Source: Neolewinella aurantiaca | GTDB taxonomy: Bacteria > Bacteroidota > Bacteroidia > Chitinophagales > Saprospiraceae | Direction: 5' to 3' | Length of the DNA: 64,000 nucleotides | NCBI RefSeq assembly: GCF_008014675.1 | Contig: NZ_VOXD01000019.1 | Coordinates: forward strand, 55,445 to 119,444 | Part shown: piece by piece, positions 34,634 through 43,422 of the stretch | Position numbering within the stretch: position 1 is the first letter of the stretch | Layout: the number at the start of each line of letters is the position of its first letter | Notes under the pieces: model-generated | The model's input: only the letters and a program-made list of their open reading frames with translations | Told to the model about the DNA's origin: nothing | Databases searched by the model: none | Program-made: the position numbers and the translations under genes

Positions 34634-35437
34634 ATGACTGATTACCTGAAACTAGCCGCCGAAGTAGGCGAGATTGCCCGCAAAGCGGGCGCAGCCATCA
34701 TGGCCATCTACGAAACCGAAGACTTCGGCGTAGAAATGAAATCTGACGACAGCCCCCTGACTAAAGCCGATAAAGCCGCCAACGATGTAATCGTTGCCGG
34801 TCTTGAAGCCCTCGAATTTCAGGCTCCGATCGTGAGCGAAGAAGGCAAAGAGCTAAGTTACGCGACCCGTTCGCAGTTTACCCGCCACTGGCTGGTAGAC
34901 CCGCTGGACGGAACGAAGGAATTCATTAAGCGAAACGGAGACTTCACCGTAAACATCGCACTGATCGAAGCCGGGAAAGCGATCCTCGGCGTTGTTTATA
35001 CACCCGTTGCCAACGAGCTTTTCTACTCAGCCCCCGGTCAGGGAGCTTTTGAAGTTCTGACCGAAGGAGGTGAGCCTAAAAAAATACAGGCGGCTTCTTT
35101 CACCCTTCAGGACAGCAACCTCCGTATCGTTGCCAGCGCGAGCCACCTCAACCAAGCGACAAAGGACTTCATGGATAAGTTTGACCAGCCGCAGATCGTG
35201 CAACGCGGAAGCTCCCTGAAGATCATGGAACTCGCCCGTGGCAATGCCCACCTTTACCCGCGCCTGGCCCCGACAATGGAATGGGACACCGCTGCCGCCC
35301 ACGCCATCCTGCTGGAAGCAGGTGGTAAGATGGTAGACGACGGAACCGGCAAAGAAATGCGCTACAATAAAGAAAACCTCCTCAACCCCCACTTTATCGG
35401 ATACGGTGCAGTTCAGGAGGAGTTACTATCCTGCTAA
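34634..35437 (+). CDS. cysQ: 3'(2'),5'-bisphosphate nucleotidase CysQ
   Basis: A protein of 267 residues of the inositol monophosphatase fold. Metal-binding motifs: SEEGKE near 74, then WLVDPLDGTKEF near 86-97, and the C-terminal EWDTAAAHAIL near 215-226. The K-E-F after DGT is typical of CysQ. It hydrolyses PAP to AMP, removing the by-product of sulfate assimilation, which fits the sulfur amino acid genes elsewhere in the window. Its transcript is predicted to be leaderless. Confidence 0.93.
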   Translation: MTDYLKLAAEVGEIARKAGAAIMAIYETEDFGVEMKSDDSPLTKADKAANDVIVAGLEALEFQAPIVSEEGKELSYATRSQFTRHWLVDPLDGTKEFIKRNGDFTVNIALIEAGKAILGVVYTPVANELFYSAPGQGAFEVLTEGGEPKKIQAASFTLQDSNLRIVASASHLNQATKDFMDKFDQPQIVQRGSSLKIMELARGNAHLYPRLAPTMEWDTAAAHAILLEAGGKMVDDGTGKEMRYNKENLLNPHFIGYGAVQEELLSC

Positions 35438-35455
35438 TGGGTAATGAGCAGATGT

Positions 35456-35587
35456 AGTGGGTAGTGTGCCGCCGCTGCTTTCTCTCCAGTCGCTATACTC
35501 ATTCGCCCCCCCGTGAGTGAGCATAGCGCCGCGTTGTATACCTAAGACAAAGAGGTTAGGTGTAGCGTTTTCGGAGCACTGCCCACT
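35456..35587. repeat. Nested inverted repeat between cysQ and the glycosyltransferase gene
   Basis: Outer arms AGTGGGTAGTG (35456-35466) and CACTGCCCACT (35577-35587) pair with one mismatch. Inner arms near 35491-35502 (CGCTATACTC) and 35515-35528 (GAGCATAGCG) also pair imperfectly. The 164-base gap holds no gene. It resembles a small non-autonomous element, single copy in this window. Confidence 0.55.
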
Positions 35588-35601
35588 ATATACTACTGAC
35601 C

Positions 35602-36366
35602 ATGCTCTCTATAATTTATACGACTTACAACGAGATCGACATCATCGAACGCTCCCTGGCAACCGTTGCCAACTGGTCGGATGATCTTGTGGTGGTGGAT
35701 AGCTTCAGCGATGACGGAACAGCAGAGTTGCTCCGCAGAACCGAAGGTGTAACCCTCCGGCAACGCAAATACGTCGGTCCTTCAGACCAGAAGAACTGGG
35801 CCATTGCGCAGGCCAAACACGAGTGGATCCTGCTTCTCGATGCAGACGAACTCGTAACACCAGCCCTGCGCGCCGAGATAGAAGCCCTGCTGGCTGCCGG
35901 GGAAATCCCCCACGATGCCTACTGGATCGGCCGCGACAACCATTTCATGGGGCGCCGGATTTACCACTCCGGCTGGGCCGGAGATAAGGTGATCCGGTTT
36001 TTTCACCGCGACCGCTGCCGCTACAACGATAACCAGGTCCACGAAGAAATCATCACCGAAGGCATCAGTGTCGGCTGGCTGAAGGGCCGCATGGAGCACT
36101 ACACCTTCAAGGACCTCGACCACTTCCTGGCCAAGACCCGGCGCTACGCCAAGTGGTCTGCTCAGGATTATGCGGAGCGCACACCGCGCGTTGGGCTTTA
36201 CCACCTGTTCGTGAAGCCGGTTTACCGTTTTTTCAAGCATTATGTGATGCAGGGAGGCTTTCGTGACGGACGGGAGGGGCTCATCATTTCCGGAGTACTT
36301 GCCTGGGGAGTATTTCTGCGGTATGCTTATATGATGGCTGAGCGCATCAGTAAAAAGCAACCATAG
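35602..36366 (+). CDS. Glycosyltransferase family 2 protein
   Basis: A protein of 254 residues with a GT-A fold: MLSIIYTTYNE at the start, VVVDSFSDDGT near 32-42 and the DxD-type motif LLDADELVTP near 74-83. The middle part (DNHFMGRRIYHSGW, DNQVHEEI) resembles the WaaE/KdtX group that adds a sugar to lipopolysaccharide core. A hydrophobic stretch near 225-245 could tether it to the membrane. It probably acts on the cytoplasmic face in core or surface glycan synthesis. Confidence 0.87.
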   Translation: MLSIIYTTYNEIDIIERSLATVANWSDDLVVVDSFSDDGTAELLRRTEGVTLRQRKYVGPSDQKNWAIAQAKHEWILLLDADELVTPALRAEIEALLAAGEIPHDAYWIGRDNHFMGRRIYHSGWAGDKVIRFFHRDRCRYNDNQVHEEIITEGISVGWLKGRMEHYTFKDLDHFLAKTRRYAKWSAQDYAERTPRVGLYHLFVKPVYRFFKHYVMQGGFRDGREGLIISGVLAWGVFLRYAYMMAERISKKQP

Positions 36367-36532
36367 CCCCGGAACTGGTACTCCCTCCGGAGCCCTTATT
36401 CTGGTCATTGTTGTCTGCCTTCAAAAGCCTGCGGATACGGTAGCCGAAACAGTGAACGTATTATTTGATTTGCTCTTTTGTCATAACATTTCGCTTCGCG
36501 TCAGCATTTACAGACAGTACCCCACCCCATAT

Positions 36533-36650
36533 GGCGAACTTTTTCGCCGTAAAAAGATTCGATTCTCAGCGAAAGTCAGAAAGCCTGCTTTCAAAGCAGA
36601 TGCCCGATATGCCAAAGCGCAAAAAGGAATTCGGCTGGCGAGTCGGGACC
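36533..36650. repeat. Inverted-arm repeat element, copy 2
   Basis: The left arm GGCGAACTTTTTCGCC (36533-36550) matches the core of the 67-69 bp tandem unit at 220-666. The right arm at 36616-36650 is inverted and reads, on the minus strand, ACTCGCCAGCCGAATTCC then TTTTTGCGC, very close to the arm at 735-770. The inner part has AAAAAGATTCGATTCTCA, like the inner part of copy 1. It occupies most of the 338-base gap 36367-36704. Confidence 0.7.
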
Positions 36651-36655
36651 TTTAT

Positions 36656-36663
36656 TACTTTTG
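36656..36663 (+). promoter_or_regulatory. TAnnTTTG promoter box for the FAD oxidoreductase gene
   Basis: TACTTTTG lies just after the inverted-arm repeat and about 41 bases before the GTG at 36705. It supports that start over in-frame starts at 36465 or 36609. Confidence 0.55.
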
Positions 36664-36704
36664 TCTTTACCGCTCTTTTCCTTTCACCCCTTACTCCTTT
36701 ACCT

Positions 36705-37949
36705 GTGTCTACCCCCAACATAACCATCATCGGCGCCGGAGCCGCCGGCCTTGTAGCCGCCATCGAACTGGAAAAAGCGGGCTTCAGCCCATTGCTGCTT
36801 GAAGCAACCGACCGGGTTGGAGGACGGTTGAAAACCGATAAAGTAGATGGTTTTATTCTCGACCGCGGTTTCCAGGTGTTGCTTACGGAATATCCAGAAG
36901 TGAATCACTACCTCGATTTGGAGGCACTTGATCTTAAGACATTCCGGCCCGGAGGCCATGTTCACACCAGACAAATGCACTTTCGTTTTGCCGATCCGCT
37001 GCGCGAGCCGGCGCAGCTTATCCGTTCGGCCCTTTCTCCCGTTGGAACCCTGAGCGATAAAATCAAACTGGCCCGCCTCGGGCTGAAACTGAGAAGAACC
37101 CCCATCGAGGATTGCTTCCCCGGCTACGCCGAGGTACGGACTATTGATTACCTCTGGAGCCTCGGCTTTAGCGAACAGATCGTGGAGCGCTTCTTCCGAC
37201 CTTTCTTTGGTGGCATATTTTTAGAACAGGACCTGCACACCCCGGCTGCGATGTTTCGGTTTATTTTCAAAATGTTCGGGGCGGGGTCAGCCGCTTTACC
37301 TGCCGACGGCATCGAAGCGATACCGAAACAACTGGTCGGGCAACTAAAAACGACGGAAATTCGCTGCGATACGCCAGTACAGGAGGTGAGCGGCACCACC
37401 ATTACTCTAAAAGATGGTACGCAGCTGGAATCGCCCGGCGGCATCATCATTGCATGTCCGCCAGAGCAAATTCTCCCCCAGCTGGCCGGCCCGTCAACAC
37501 AATGGAAAGGCACTACCAATCTTTACTTCTACAGTAACCGGCGCCTGAAGGAGAACCGGCTGATCAACCTCGTTTCTGACCCCACCAGCCTGATCAATAC
37601 CTTTTGCGTGCTGGACGAAGTCTCGCCAAGTTATAAAGTCAACCACCAGGGCGGCTCCCTCATCTCCGTCACCCTCCGCGACATGATGCCACGCGAGAGC
37701 ATCATCGGGCAGGCCGAACAAGACCTCCTGCGCCACAGCCGACTCCCCAATGACAGCCTCAGGTTCCTGGCGCGCTATGATGTAGAACAGTCTTTGCCCA
37801 GACTCAGCCCGGTTGCTTACCAGTACACTCCTACCCAATGCCGGGTGGCCGACCGGATTTTCCTTGCCGGAGACCATCAGCTCAACGGGTCGCTCGATGC
37901 AGCTTTCCGGAGTGGCAGGTTAGCGGCGAAGGCAGTTTTGAGCGTTTAA
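36705..37949 (+). CDS. NAD(P)/FAD-dependent oxidoreductase (amine oxidase / phytoene desaturase-like)
   Basis: A protein of 414 residues from GTG 36705. The FAD-binding dinucleotide fold starts at once: NITIIGAGAAGLVAAIELEKAG, then the ADP-ribose acid LLLEATDRVGGRLKT. The C-terminal FAD contact is RIFLAGDHQLNGSLDAAFRSG (quoted as FLAGDHQ and SLDAAFRSG). The family includes flavin amine oxidases and carotenoid desaturases; the substrate cannot be read. GTG was chosen because the upstream in-frame part (from 36465) is encoded by a repeat element and a promoter box lies between. Confidence 0.85.
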   Translation: MSTPNITIIGAGAAGLVAAIELEKAGFSPLLLEATDRVGGRLKTDKVDGFILDRGFQVLLTEYPEVNHYLDLEALDLKTFRPGGHVHTRQMHFRFADPLREPAQLIRSALSPVGTLSDKIKLARLGLKLRRTPIEDCFPGYAEVRTIDYLWSLGFSEQIVERFFRPFFGGIFLEQDLHTPAAMFRFIFKMFGAGSAALPADGIEAIPKQLVGQLKTTEIRCDTPVQEVSGTTITLKDGTQLESPGGIIIACPPEQILPQLAGPSTQWKGTTNLYFYSNRRLKENRLINLVSDPTSLINTFCVLDEVSPSYKVNHQGGSLISVTLRDMMPRESIIGQAEQDLLRHSRLPNDSLRFLARYDVEQSLPRLSPVAYQYTPTQCRVADRIFLAGDHQLNGSLDAAFRSGRLAAKAVLSV

Positions 37950-38087
37950 TTTTTAAATTCAATTTATCTACAGTAAATTGTTGCATATTCAACGGCTTCC
38001 CACCTGCCGAACACAATACTTATCCACACAACGCCCGCTGTGCCTGCGACTGCTTATCCGAACAGAAGGTCCCTGACCATATTCCCC

Positions 38088-38579
38088 ATGACCACCAACT
38101 GGCTAAAGACTGATTTTGGAACGTTCAGGATGTCCGCTACCGAGCAAGGCCTTACGGAAGTACGACTCACCGACACAAAACCTCCTCAGAACCTTTCTTA
38201 TCCGACCAATCCTCACCTGAAGGCTGCCTCTGAGCAACTCCTGGCTTACTTCGCAGGAGCGCTGCGGGAGTTTGACCTGACGTTTGACTGGACCGACGCA
38301 ACAGATTTCCACAAAGCCGTTTGGCACGAACTCACCCAGATCAAGTACGGTCATACGTGCAGTTATCAGCAAATCGCCGACAAGGTCGGCGCGCCGAAAG
38401 GGATGCAGGCCGTTGGGCAAGCCAACCGTCGTAACCCCATCGCTATCATCGTCCCCTGCCACCGCGTAATTGCAAAAACGGGTGATCTTCAAGGCTACTT
38501 CTACGGGCTCGATTTCAAGCGTAAGCTACTCGCCCTCGAGAATCCGCTGAGCTTTGGCGAACAAGGAACATTGTTTTAA
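38088..38579 (+). CDS. ogt: Methylated-DNA-protein-cysteine methyltransferase
   Basis: A protein of 163 residues from ATG 38088 (MTTNWLKTDFG). The DNA-binding helix region is YGHTCSYQQIADKVGAP, then VGQANRRNPIAIIVPCHRVI with the methyl acceptor Cys124 in PCHRV, and LQGYFYGLDFKRKLLALE. It removes O6-methyl groups from guanine by suicide transfer. An in-frame start at 38040 would add 16 residues with no family support. It complements the Cys-less ATL at 4475. Confidence 0.93.
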   Translation: MTTNWLKTDFGTFRMSATEQGLTEVRLTDTKPPQNLSYPTNPHLKAASEQLLAYFAGALREFDLTFDWTDATDFHKAVWHELTQIKYGHTCSYQQIADKVGAPKGMQAVGQANRRNPIAIIVPCHRVIAKTGDLQGYFYGLDFKRKLLALENPLSFGEQGTLF

Positions 38580-38594
38580 ACGCCGGAAAGTTAG

Positions 38595-38674
38595 GCACAA
38601 ACCAGATTGTCGCGATTGCTCCTCCCCAGCCCAGCGATGTGGGGAGGGGGTTGAGCGACAATCTGGTTTGCGCC
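38595..38674. repeat. Hairpin repeat family (TTGTCGC...GCGACAA), copy 1
   Basis: The arms AAACCAGATTGTCGC (38599-38613) and GCGACAATCTGGTTT (38655-38669) are perfect; with one mismatch they extend to 20 bp (38595-38674). The loop holds GATTGCTCCTCCCCAGC and GGGGAGGGGG, which can pair again. Two diverged relatives are at 62936-63005 and 63543-63631. Confidence 0.85.
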
Positions 38675-38693
38675 CGGAAAGTTTGCCTTTTCC

Positions 38694-38712
38694 GGGCGCG
38701 GCCGCAGGTGCA
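38694..38712 (-). repeat. 19-mer dispersed repeat, copy 10
   Basis: The minus strand reads TGCACCTGCGGCCGCGCCC, a perfect consensus copy, between the MGMT and lysozyme genes and 20 bases after the hairpin repeat. Confidence 0.9.
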
Positions 38713-38807
38713 ATGAGCAGGACAAAACCCTGAATTATACGTTAAGCGTACCTTAAACGACATTCCATTATTCTCCTTTCCCCTATCTTGCCAGCACAAT
38801 AGTCTCT

Positions 38808-39602
38808 TTGAATATTAAACAGAATATCCTCAAATCGCTGGTATTCCTACTTCCTTTGCTGGTTACGACCTCGTGTATGCCCGATTGGCCAGACACCGCC
38901 GACCGCTACGAGGTTTCCGGTATTGATGTGAGTCACTACCAGGGCGCCATCGATTGGGACGAACTGGCCGCCGACGGACACGACTTCGCCTTCATTAAGG
39001 CTACCGAGGGGAAGGAACTCAAAGACAAAGCTTTTTTCGCCAACTGGACCCTTGCCGGCAAAACGGGAATCCGCCGTGGTGCCTATCACTTTTTCCGCCC
39101 CGAAGTAACGGCTGAACATCAGGCCAGAAACTACTTCGCGGCCGTCAACCTGGCCCCGGGGGACCTGCCGCCCGTCATCGATGTCGAAGACCGTGGTAAA
39201 CTCTCCGCCAAACAGCTTGTCCGGCGGGTCAACAGCCTCGCCGAAATGATGGAGATCCGCTACGGAGTAAAGCCCATCATTTATACCGGCCAAAATTTCT
39301 ACAATCGCTATCTCGCTGGTCAGTTTGATGACTATCCACTCTGGCTGGCGCGTTACGACCAAGACGAGCCCGTGACGGTATGCGGCCGTGATTATCACTT
39401 TTGGCAGTACACCGACCGGGGCGAGCTCCCCGGCATCAATGGCCGGGTAGACCGCAATGTATTCATGGGTACTCACCTGGACCTCGCAATGCTGTGCCTG
39501 CCGCCCTCTCCGGGTGCGGGTCCTGCAGACCTGGCTAAGACCGAAGAAAAAACGCCAATGCCCGTCGTCGTTACGGATGACCTGGCCGGGTTTGGACGGT
39601 GA
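38808..39602 (+). CDS. Glycoside hydrolase family 25 lysozyme, lipoprotein
   Basis: A protein of 264 residues from TTG 38808. The N-terminus (NILKSLVFLLPLLVTTSC) is a lipoprotein signal with Cys23. The GH25 domain runs from about 38: VSGIDVSHYQGAIDW, FAFIKATEG, GAYHFFRP, PPVIDVED (catalytic Asp/Glu in D-V-E), IYTGQNFYNRYL and FWQYTDRGELPGI. It cleaves peptidoglycan between MurNAc and GlcNAc. The TTG start lies about 18 bases after a TATCTTG box (38784-38790); no ATG precedes the signal peptide. Confidence 0.9.
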   Translation: MNIKQNILKSLVFLLPLLVTTSCMPDWPDTADRYEVSGIDVSHYQGAIDWDELAADGHDFAFIKATEGKELKDKAFFANWTLAGKTGIRRGAYHFFRPEVTAEHQARNYFAAVNLAPGDLPPVIDVEDRGKLSAKQLVRRVNSLAEMMEIRYGVKPIIYTGQNFYNRYLAGQFDDYPLWLARYDQDEPVTVCGRDYHFWQYTDRGELPGINGRVDRNVFMGTHLDLAMLCLPPSPGAGPADLAKTEEKTPMPVVVTDDLAGFGR

Positions 39603-39636
39603 CCAGAGCTATAACCGGCTGAACAACCCCACACCT

Positions 39637-39655
39637 TGCACCTGCGGCCCCGCCC
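39637..39655 (+). repeat. 19-mer dispersed repeat, copy 11
   Basis: TGCACCTGCGGCCCCGCCC, one base off the consensus core. It lies between the convergent lysozyme and metX genes, ending three bases before the metX stop. Confidence 0.85.
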
Positions 39656-39657
39656 CT

Positions 39658-40758
39658 TTATACTTCCTCCGTTCCTGGAATAGCGAACGTCCGTCCGCTG
39701 AGGCTGTCGGTGAATGCGTGCTTGGTATTCGCATCGATCTGGAGTTGATCCGCCAAAAAGTCGGCAAGTAAAAGACCGATGGTAGGGGTTTCCACCAAAA
39801 AGCCATCGTGACCGTAGTCGGAAGACATCACATCGAGGCGGCTGTTGGGGATGTACCGGCTGAGCAACGATTGCTCCTCGGTCGGGAAGAGCACATCAGT
39901 ATCGATGCTGATGATGAGGGTAGGCGATGTAATTTTTTGCAAAGCGGCGGCTTCGCCTCCGCGTTTCCGGCCCAGGTTGTGGCTATCCATGCCCCGGGTG
40001 AGCGCATAGTAACAAGTCGGATCGAAGCGTTTCCAGAGTTTGTACCCCTGGTAACGCTGGTAGCTACTCGCCCGGAAGTCGTCTATATCATCGGCATCGG
40101 GCTGTTGTTGCGTAGCGTGATAGGTACGGTAATGTCGGTAAGAGAGTACCGCCACAGAGCGGGCGGCCTCGAGCCCCAAACGCCCCGCATCGGGAGCGTC
40201 GGTCCCCAGGGTGGGGTCGGCCCGCAGGGCCATTCGCTGGCTTTCGTTGAAGCCTATCCCGTAGGGCGAAAACCTCGCGTTAGTGGCCAGGAGGCAAAGC
40301 AGATCGAAACGATCCGGATTCAGACAGGCCCACTCTCCGGCACACTGTCCACCCATACTACCTCCCATCAGAAGGCGAATCCGGCGAATGCCGAGATAAT
40401 TGGCGACCAGGTCGAAAAACCGGCCCTGATCCCGGGTGGTAACAAGCGGAAAGTCGAGCCCGTAGGGTTTACCCGTATCGGGGTCAATGCTTTTCGGGCT
40501 GGTAGTCCCGTAGCTGCTGCCCAGCATATTGACACAAACGATGAAGTATTGGTTGGGGTCGATCGTGAACCCTTCCCCAACAAGGCCCGGCCACCAGTCT
40601 TCAGCATCGCTGTTAGCAGTCAGCGCGTGGCAAATCCAGATCACATTGTCGCGGGCCTCATTCAGCTCACCGTAGGTATTGTAAGCTGCCGTGAGGTAAG
40701 GCAGAGACGCCCCCGACTCGAGCGTAAAGGGATGGTTTATATGAAGGTAATTGGTCAA
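39658..40758 (-). CDS. metX: Homoserine O-acetyltransferase
   Basis: A protein of 366 residues of the alpha/beta hydrolase fold. The nucleophile Ser134 is in LLMGGSMGGQCAGEW. SIDTDVLFPTEEQ holds the acid, and SDYGHDGFLVETP the catalytic His. NVIWICHALTANSDA and VVCVNMLGSSYGTTSP-like segments are also family-typical. It makes O-acetylhomoserine, the substrate of MetY encoded at 42005. The start is TTG 40758; the bases before it read TTTACCTTG, so a promoter-like sequence overlaps the start codon. SAM-responsive elements were not recognised. Confidence 0.92.
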   Translation of the reverse strand: MTNYLHINHPFTLESGASLPYLTAAYNTYGELNEARDNVIWICHALTANSDAEDWWPGLVGEGFTIDPNQYFIVCVNMLGSSYGTTSPKSIDPDTGKPYGLDFPLVTTRDQGRFFDLVANYLGIRRIRLLMGGSMGGQCAGEWACLNPDRFDLLCLLATNARFSPYGIGFNESQRMALRADPTLGTDAPDAGRLGLEAARSVAVLSYRHYRTYHATQQQPDADDIDDFRASSYQRYQGYKLWKRFDPTCYYALTRGMDSHNLGRKRGGEAAALQKITSPTLIISIDTDVLFPTEEQSLLSRYIPNSRLDVMSSDYGHDGFLVETPTIGLLLADFLADQLQIDANTKHAFTDSLSGRTFAIPGTEEV

Positions 40759-40882
40759 GGTAAACTTTTAAGTAAATCGTTAGAACAGAAAAACACTAAA
40801 GAGCGGGCAAACGGCAAGCAACATTTTTGATATCAGGCTCGTGCACCGGCCGAGTAAAGAACAGCGTCTTACCCACGAGCGG

Positions 40883-41341
40883 TTACGAACTGATTAGTTT
40901 GGCCAGCAGATTGATTTGCCCGAGATGATAAATATCATGTTGTACAGCCCCGTCAAGCGCATGCCGGTAGGTGTAGTAATAGTCCGGATGAAGTTTTTCG
41001 TTGACTTTACCGTAATCGAATTCTTCGAATGCCCGTAGCATTTCGTTTTTCGTTTCCCGGAGTTCGGCCAGCATTTCAGCCTTCGTCTTTCCGGAATAGT
41101 CTGGCCAGTCTTCGGGGGAATTGAGTTCGATCTTCGGCCGGGGAAGCCCTCGAAAGCGCAAGGCCGTATTTCTCCGCCAGGCCACAATGTGCCCAACCAG
41201 CTGGGCGATGGTTCGGTGGCCGACGGGTTGGTGAAAGTCAGCTTCGTCAATCGGCTCAAGGCTTTCCTCCACGCCGGAGCCAAACATCGGCATCGGGCGG
41301 TGAAGCACTTCGTATTGTTCCTGGTAAAATTCGGTAGTCAT
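40883..41341 (-). CDS. DinB-like family protein (paralog 1)
   Basis: A protein of 152 residues with the DinB/YfiT four-helix look. Conserved histidines are in RTIAQLVGHIVAWRRN (about 42-57) and AVQHDIYHLGQINLLAKLI (about 131-149), which form the metal site. Such proteins are predicted metal-dependent transferases, often for thiol cofactors; the reaction here is unknown. It shares most of its pattern with the next gene, including SGVEESL/SGVLESL and the HDIYHxGQINLLAKL ending, so the two arose by duplication. Confidence 0.85.
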   Translation of the reverse strand: MTTEFYQEQYEVLHRPMPMFGSGVEESLEPIDEADFHQPVGHRTIAQLVGHIVAWRRNTALRFRGLPRPKIELNSPEDWPDYSGKTKAEMLAELRETKNEMLRAFEEFDYGKVNEKLHPDYYYTYRHALDGAVQHDIYHLGQINLLAKLISS

Positions 41342-41399
41342 GATCGGTTCTTTTGATGATAGAAGGCGGGTTGCACCAATGGAGTTACCCGCACAAGCA

Positions 41400-41855
41400 T
41401 TAGCTCAGCAGTTTAGCAAGAAGGTTGATTTGCCCCGTGTGGTAAATATCGTGCTGCATTATCCCCAGCGCGAGGTCGCCACGGCTGTAGCCATACTGAG
41501 AAGGGAAGTGAGTATCCAGGTCGGCATCGGTGAGTCTTTCCAGTGTAGCGAGCAACGCCACTTGCGTATCGGCCAGTTGCTGTAAGAGAATCGCTTTGGA
41601 GAGACCGGAGCAATCCGGCCAGTCTTCTTCGGTATTCATTTCGATGCCGAAGTCGGTACGACCGTCGAGGCGGGCAATCGCAAAATTGCGCCACGCAATT
41701 ACGTGGCCGATCAGATCAGAAATGGTTCGGTGGCCATGCTGCTGGTGCCACTTTTCTTCAGGTATTTTATTGAGGCTCTCGAGCACCCCGGAGCCATACC
41801 ACGGTTGAGAAGCGTAGACGGTGTTGAGATGTTTGGCCAGGTAGTTTGTTAGCAT
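41400..41855 (-). CDS. DinB-like family protein (paralog 2)
   Basis: A protein of 151 residues, paralog of the gene at 40883. It has RTISDLIGHVIAWRNF and MQHDIYHTGQINLLAKLLS with the metal-binding histidines. The two genes are 58 bases apart on one strand and are probably co-transcribed. Upstream of its start, on the coding strand, lies a run of eleven cytosines (41891-41901 on the minus strand). Confidence 0.85.
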   Translation of the reverse strand: MLTNYLAKHLNTVYASQPWYGSGVLESLNKIPEEKWHQQHGHRTISDLIGHVIAWRNFAIARLDGRTDFGIEMNTEEDWPDCSGLSKAILLQQLADTQVALLATLERLTDADLDTHFPSQYGYSRGDLALGIMQHDIYHTGQINLLAKLLS

Positions 41856-42004
41856 TGTTTTCGTGGTCTGGTCGGGAGCGCTGCTCCTTCGGGGGGGGGG
41901 GAGGGTGAAAACCCCGGGACGCCAGACCGACGCTTCGCGTCGGGCCGGGTCCGGGGTTAGAACGAGTCGATCCCACCGGGATCGGAGACGGATACACTAG
42001 TAGA
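41856..42004. promoter_or_regulatory. GC-rich gap with 11-base homopolymer and small hairpins
   Basis: Eleven consecutive G occupy 41891-41901, 36 bases before the DinB start when read on the minus strand. Two perfect small hairpins follow: CCGACGC/GCGTCGG around 41927-41944 and CGATCCC/GGGATCG around 41968-41984. The hairpins may end the metY transcript. The homopolymer could change length and alter promoter spacing for the DinB genes. Confidence 0.5.
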
Positions 42005-43321
<1,317 letters not shown>

Positions 43322-43345
43322 TTATCCGCCAATGATGTCCGAGGT

Positions 43346-43357
43346 TAAATCGATTTA
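43346..43357. promoter_or_regulatory. 12 bp palindrome upstream of metY
   Basis: TAAATCGATTTA is a perfect palindrome 55 bases before the metY start. It could be an operator. Further upstream, near 43380-43395, CTGATCAG and repeated GATC occur. No known regulator site was recognised. Confidence 0.3.
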
Positions 43358-43422
43358 GCTTTAAGGTTTTTTTGTGGTGATCTGATCAGGATCAGTTCTT
43401 GATTTGCGTAGCACCAAAAAGG

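Noticed and set aside
36465..36704. N-terminal extension of the FAD oxidoreductase
   Set aside because: It is encoded largely by an inverted repeat element, and a promoter box lies downstream of its start.
39808..40830. 340-codon plus frame opposite metX
   Set aside because: MetX catalytic residues are all in the minus frame.
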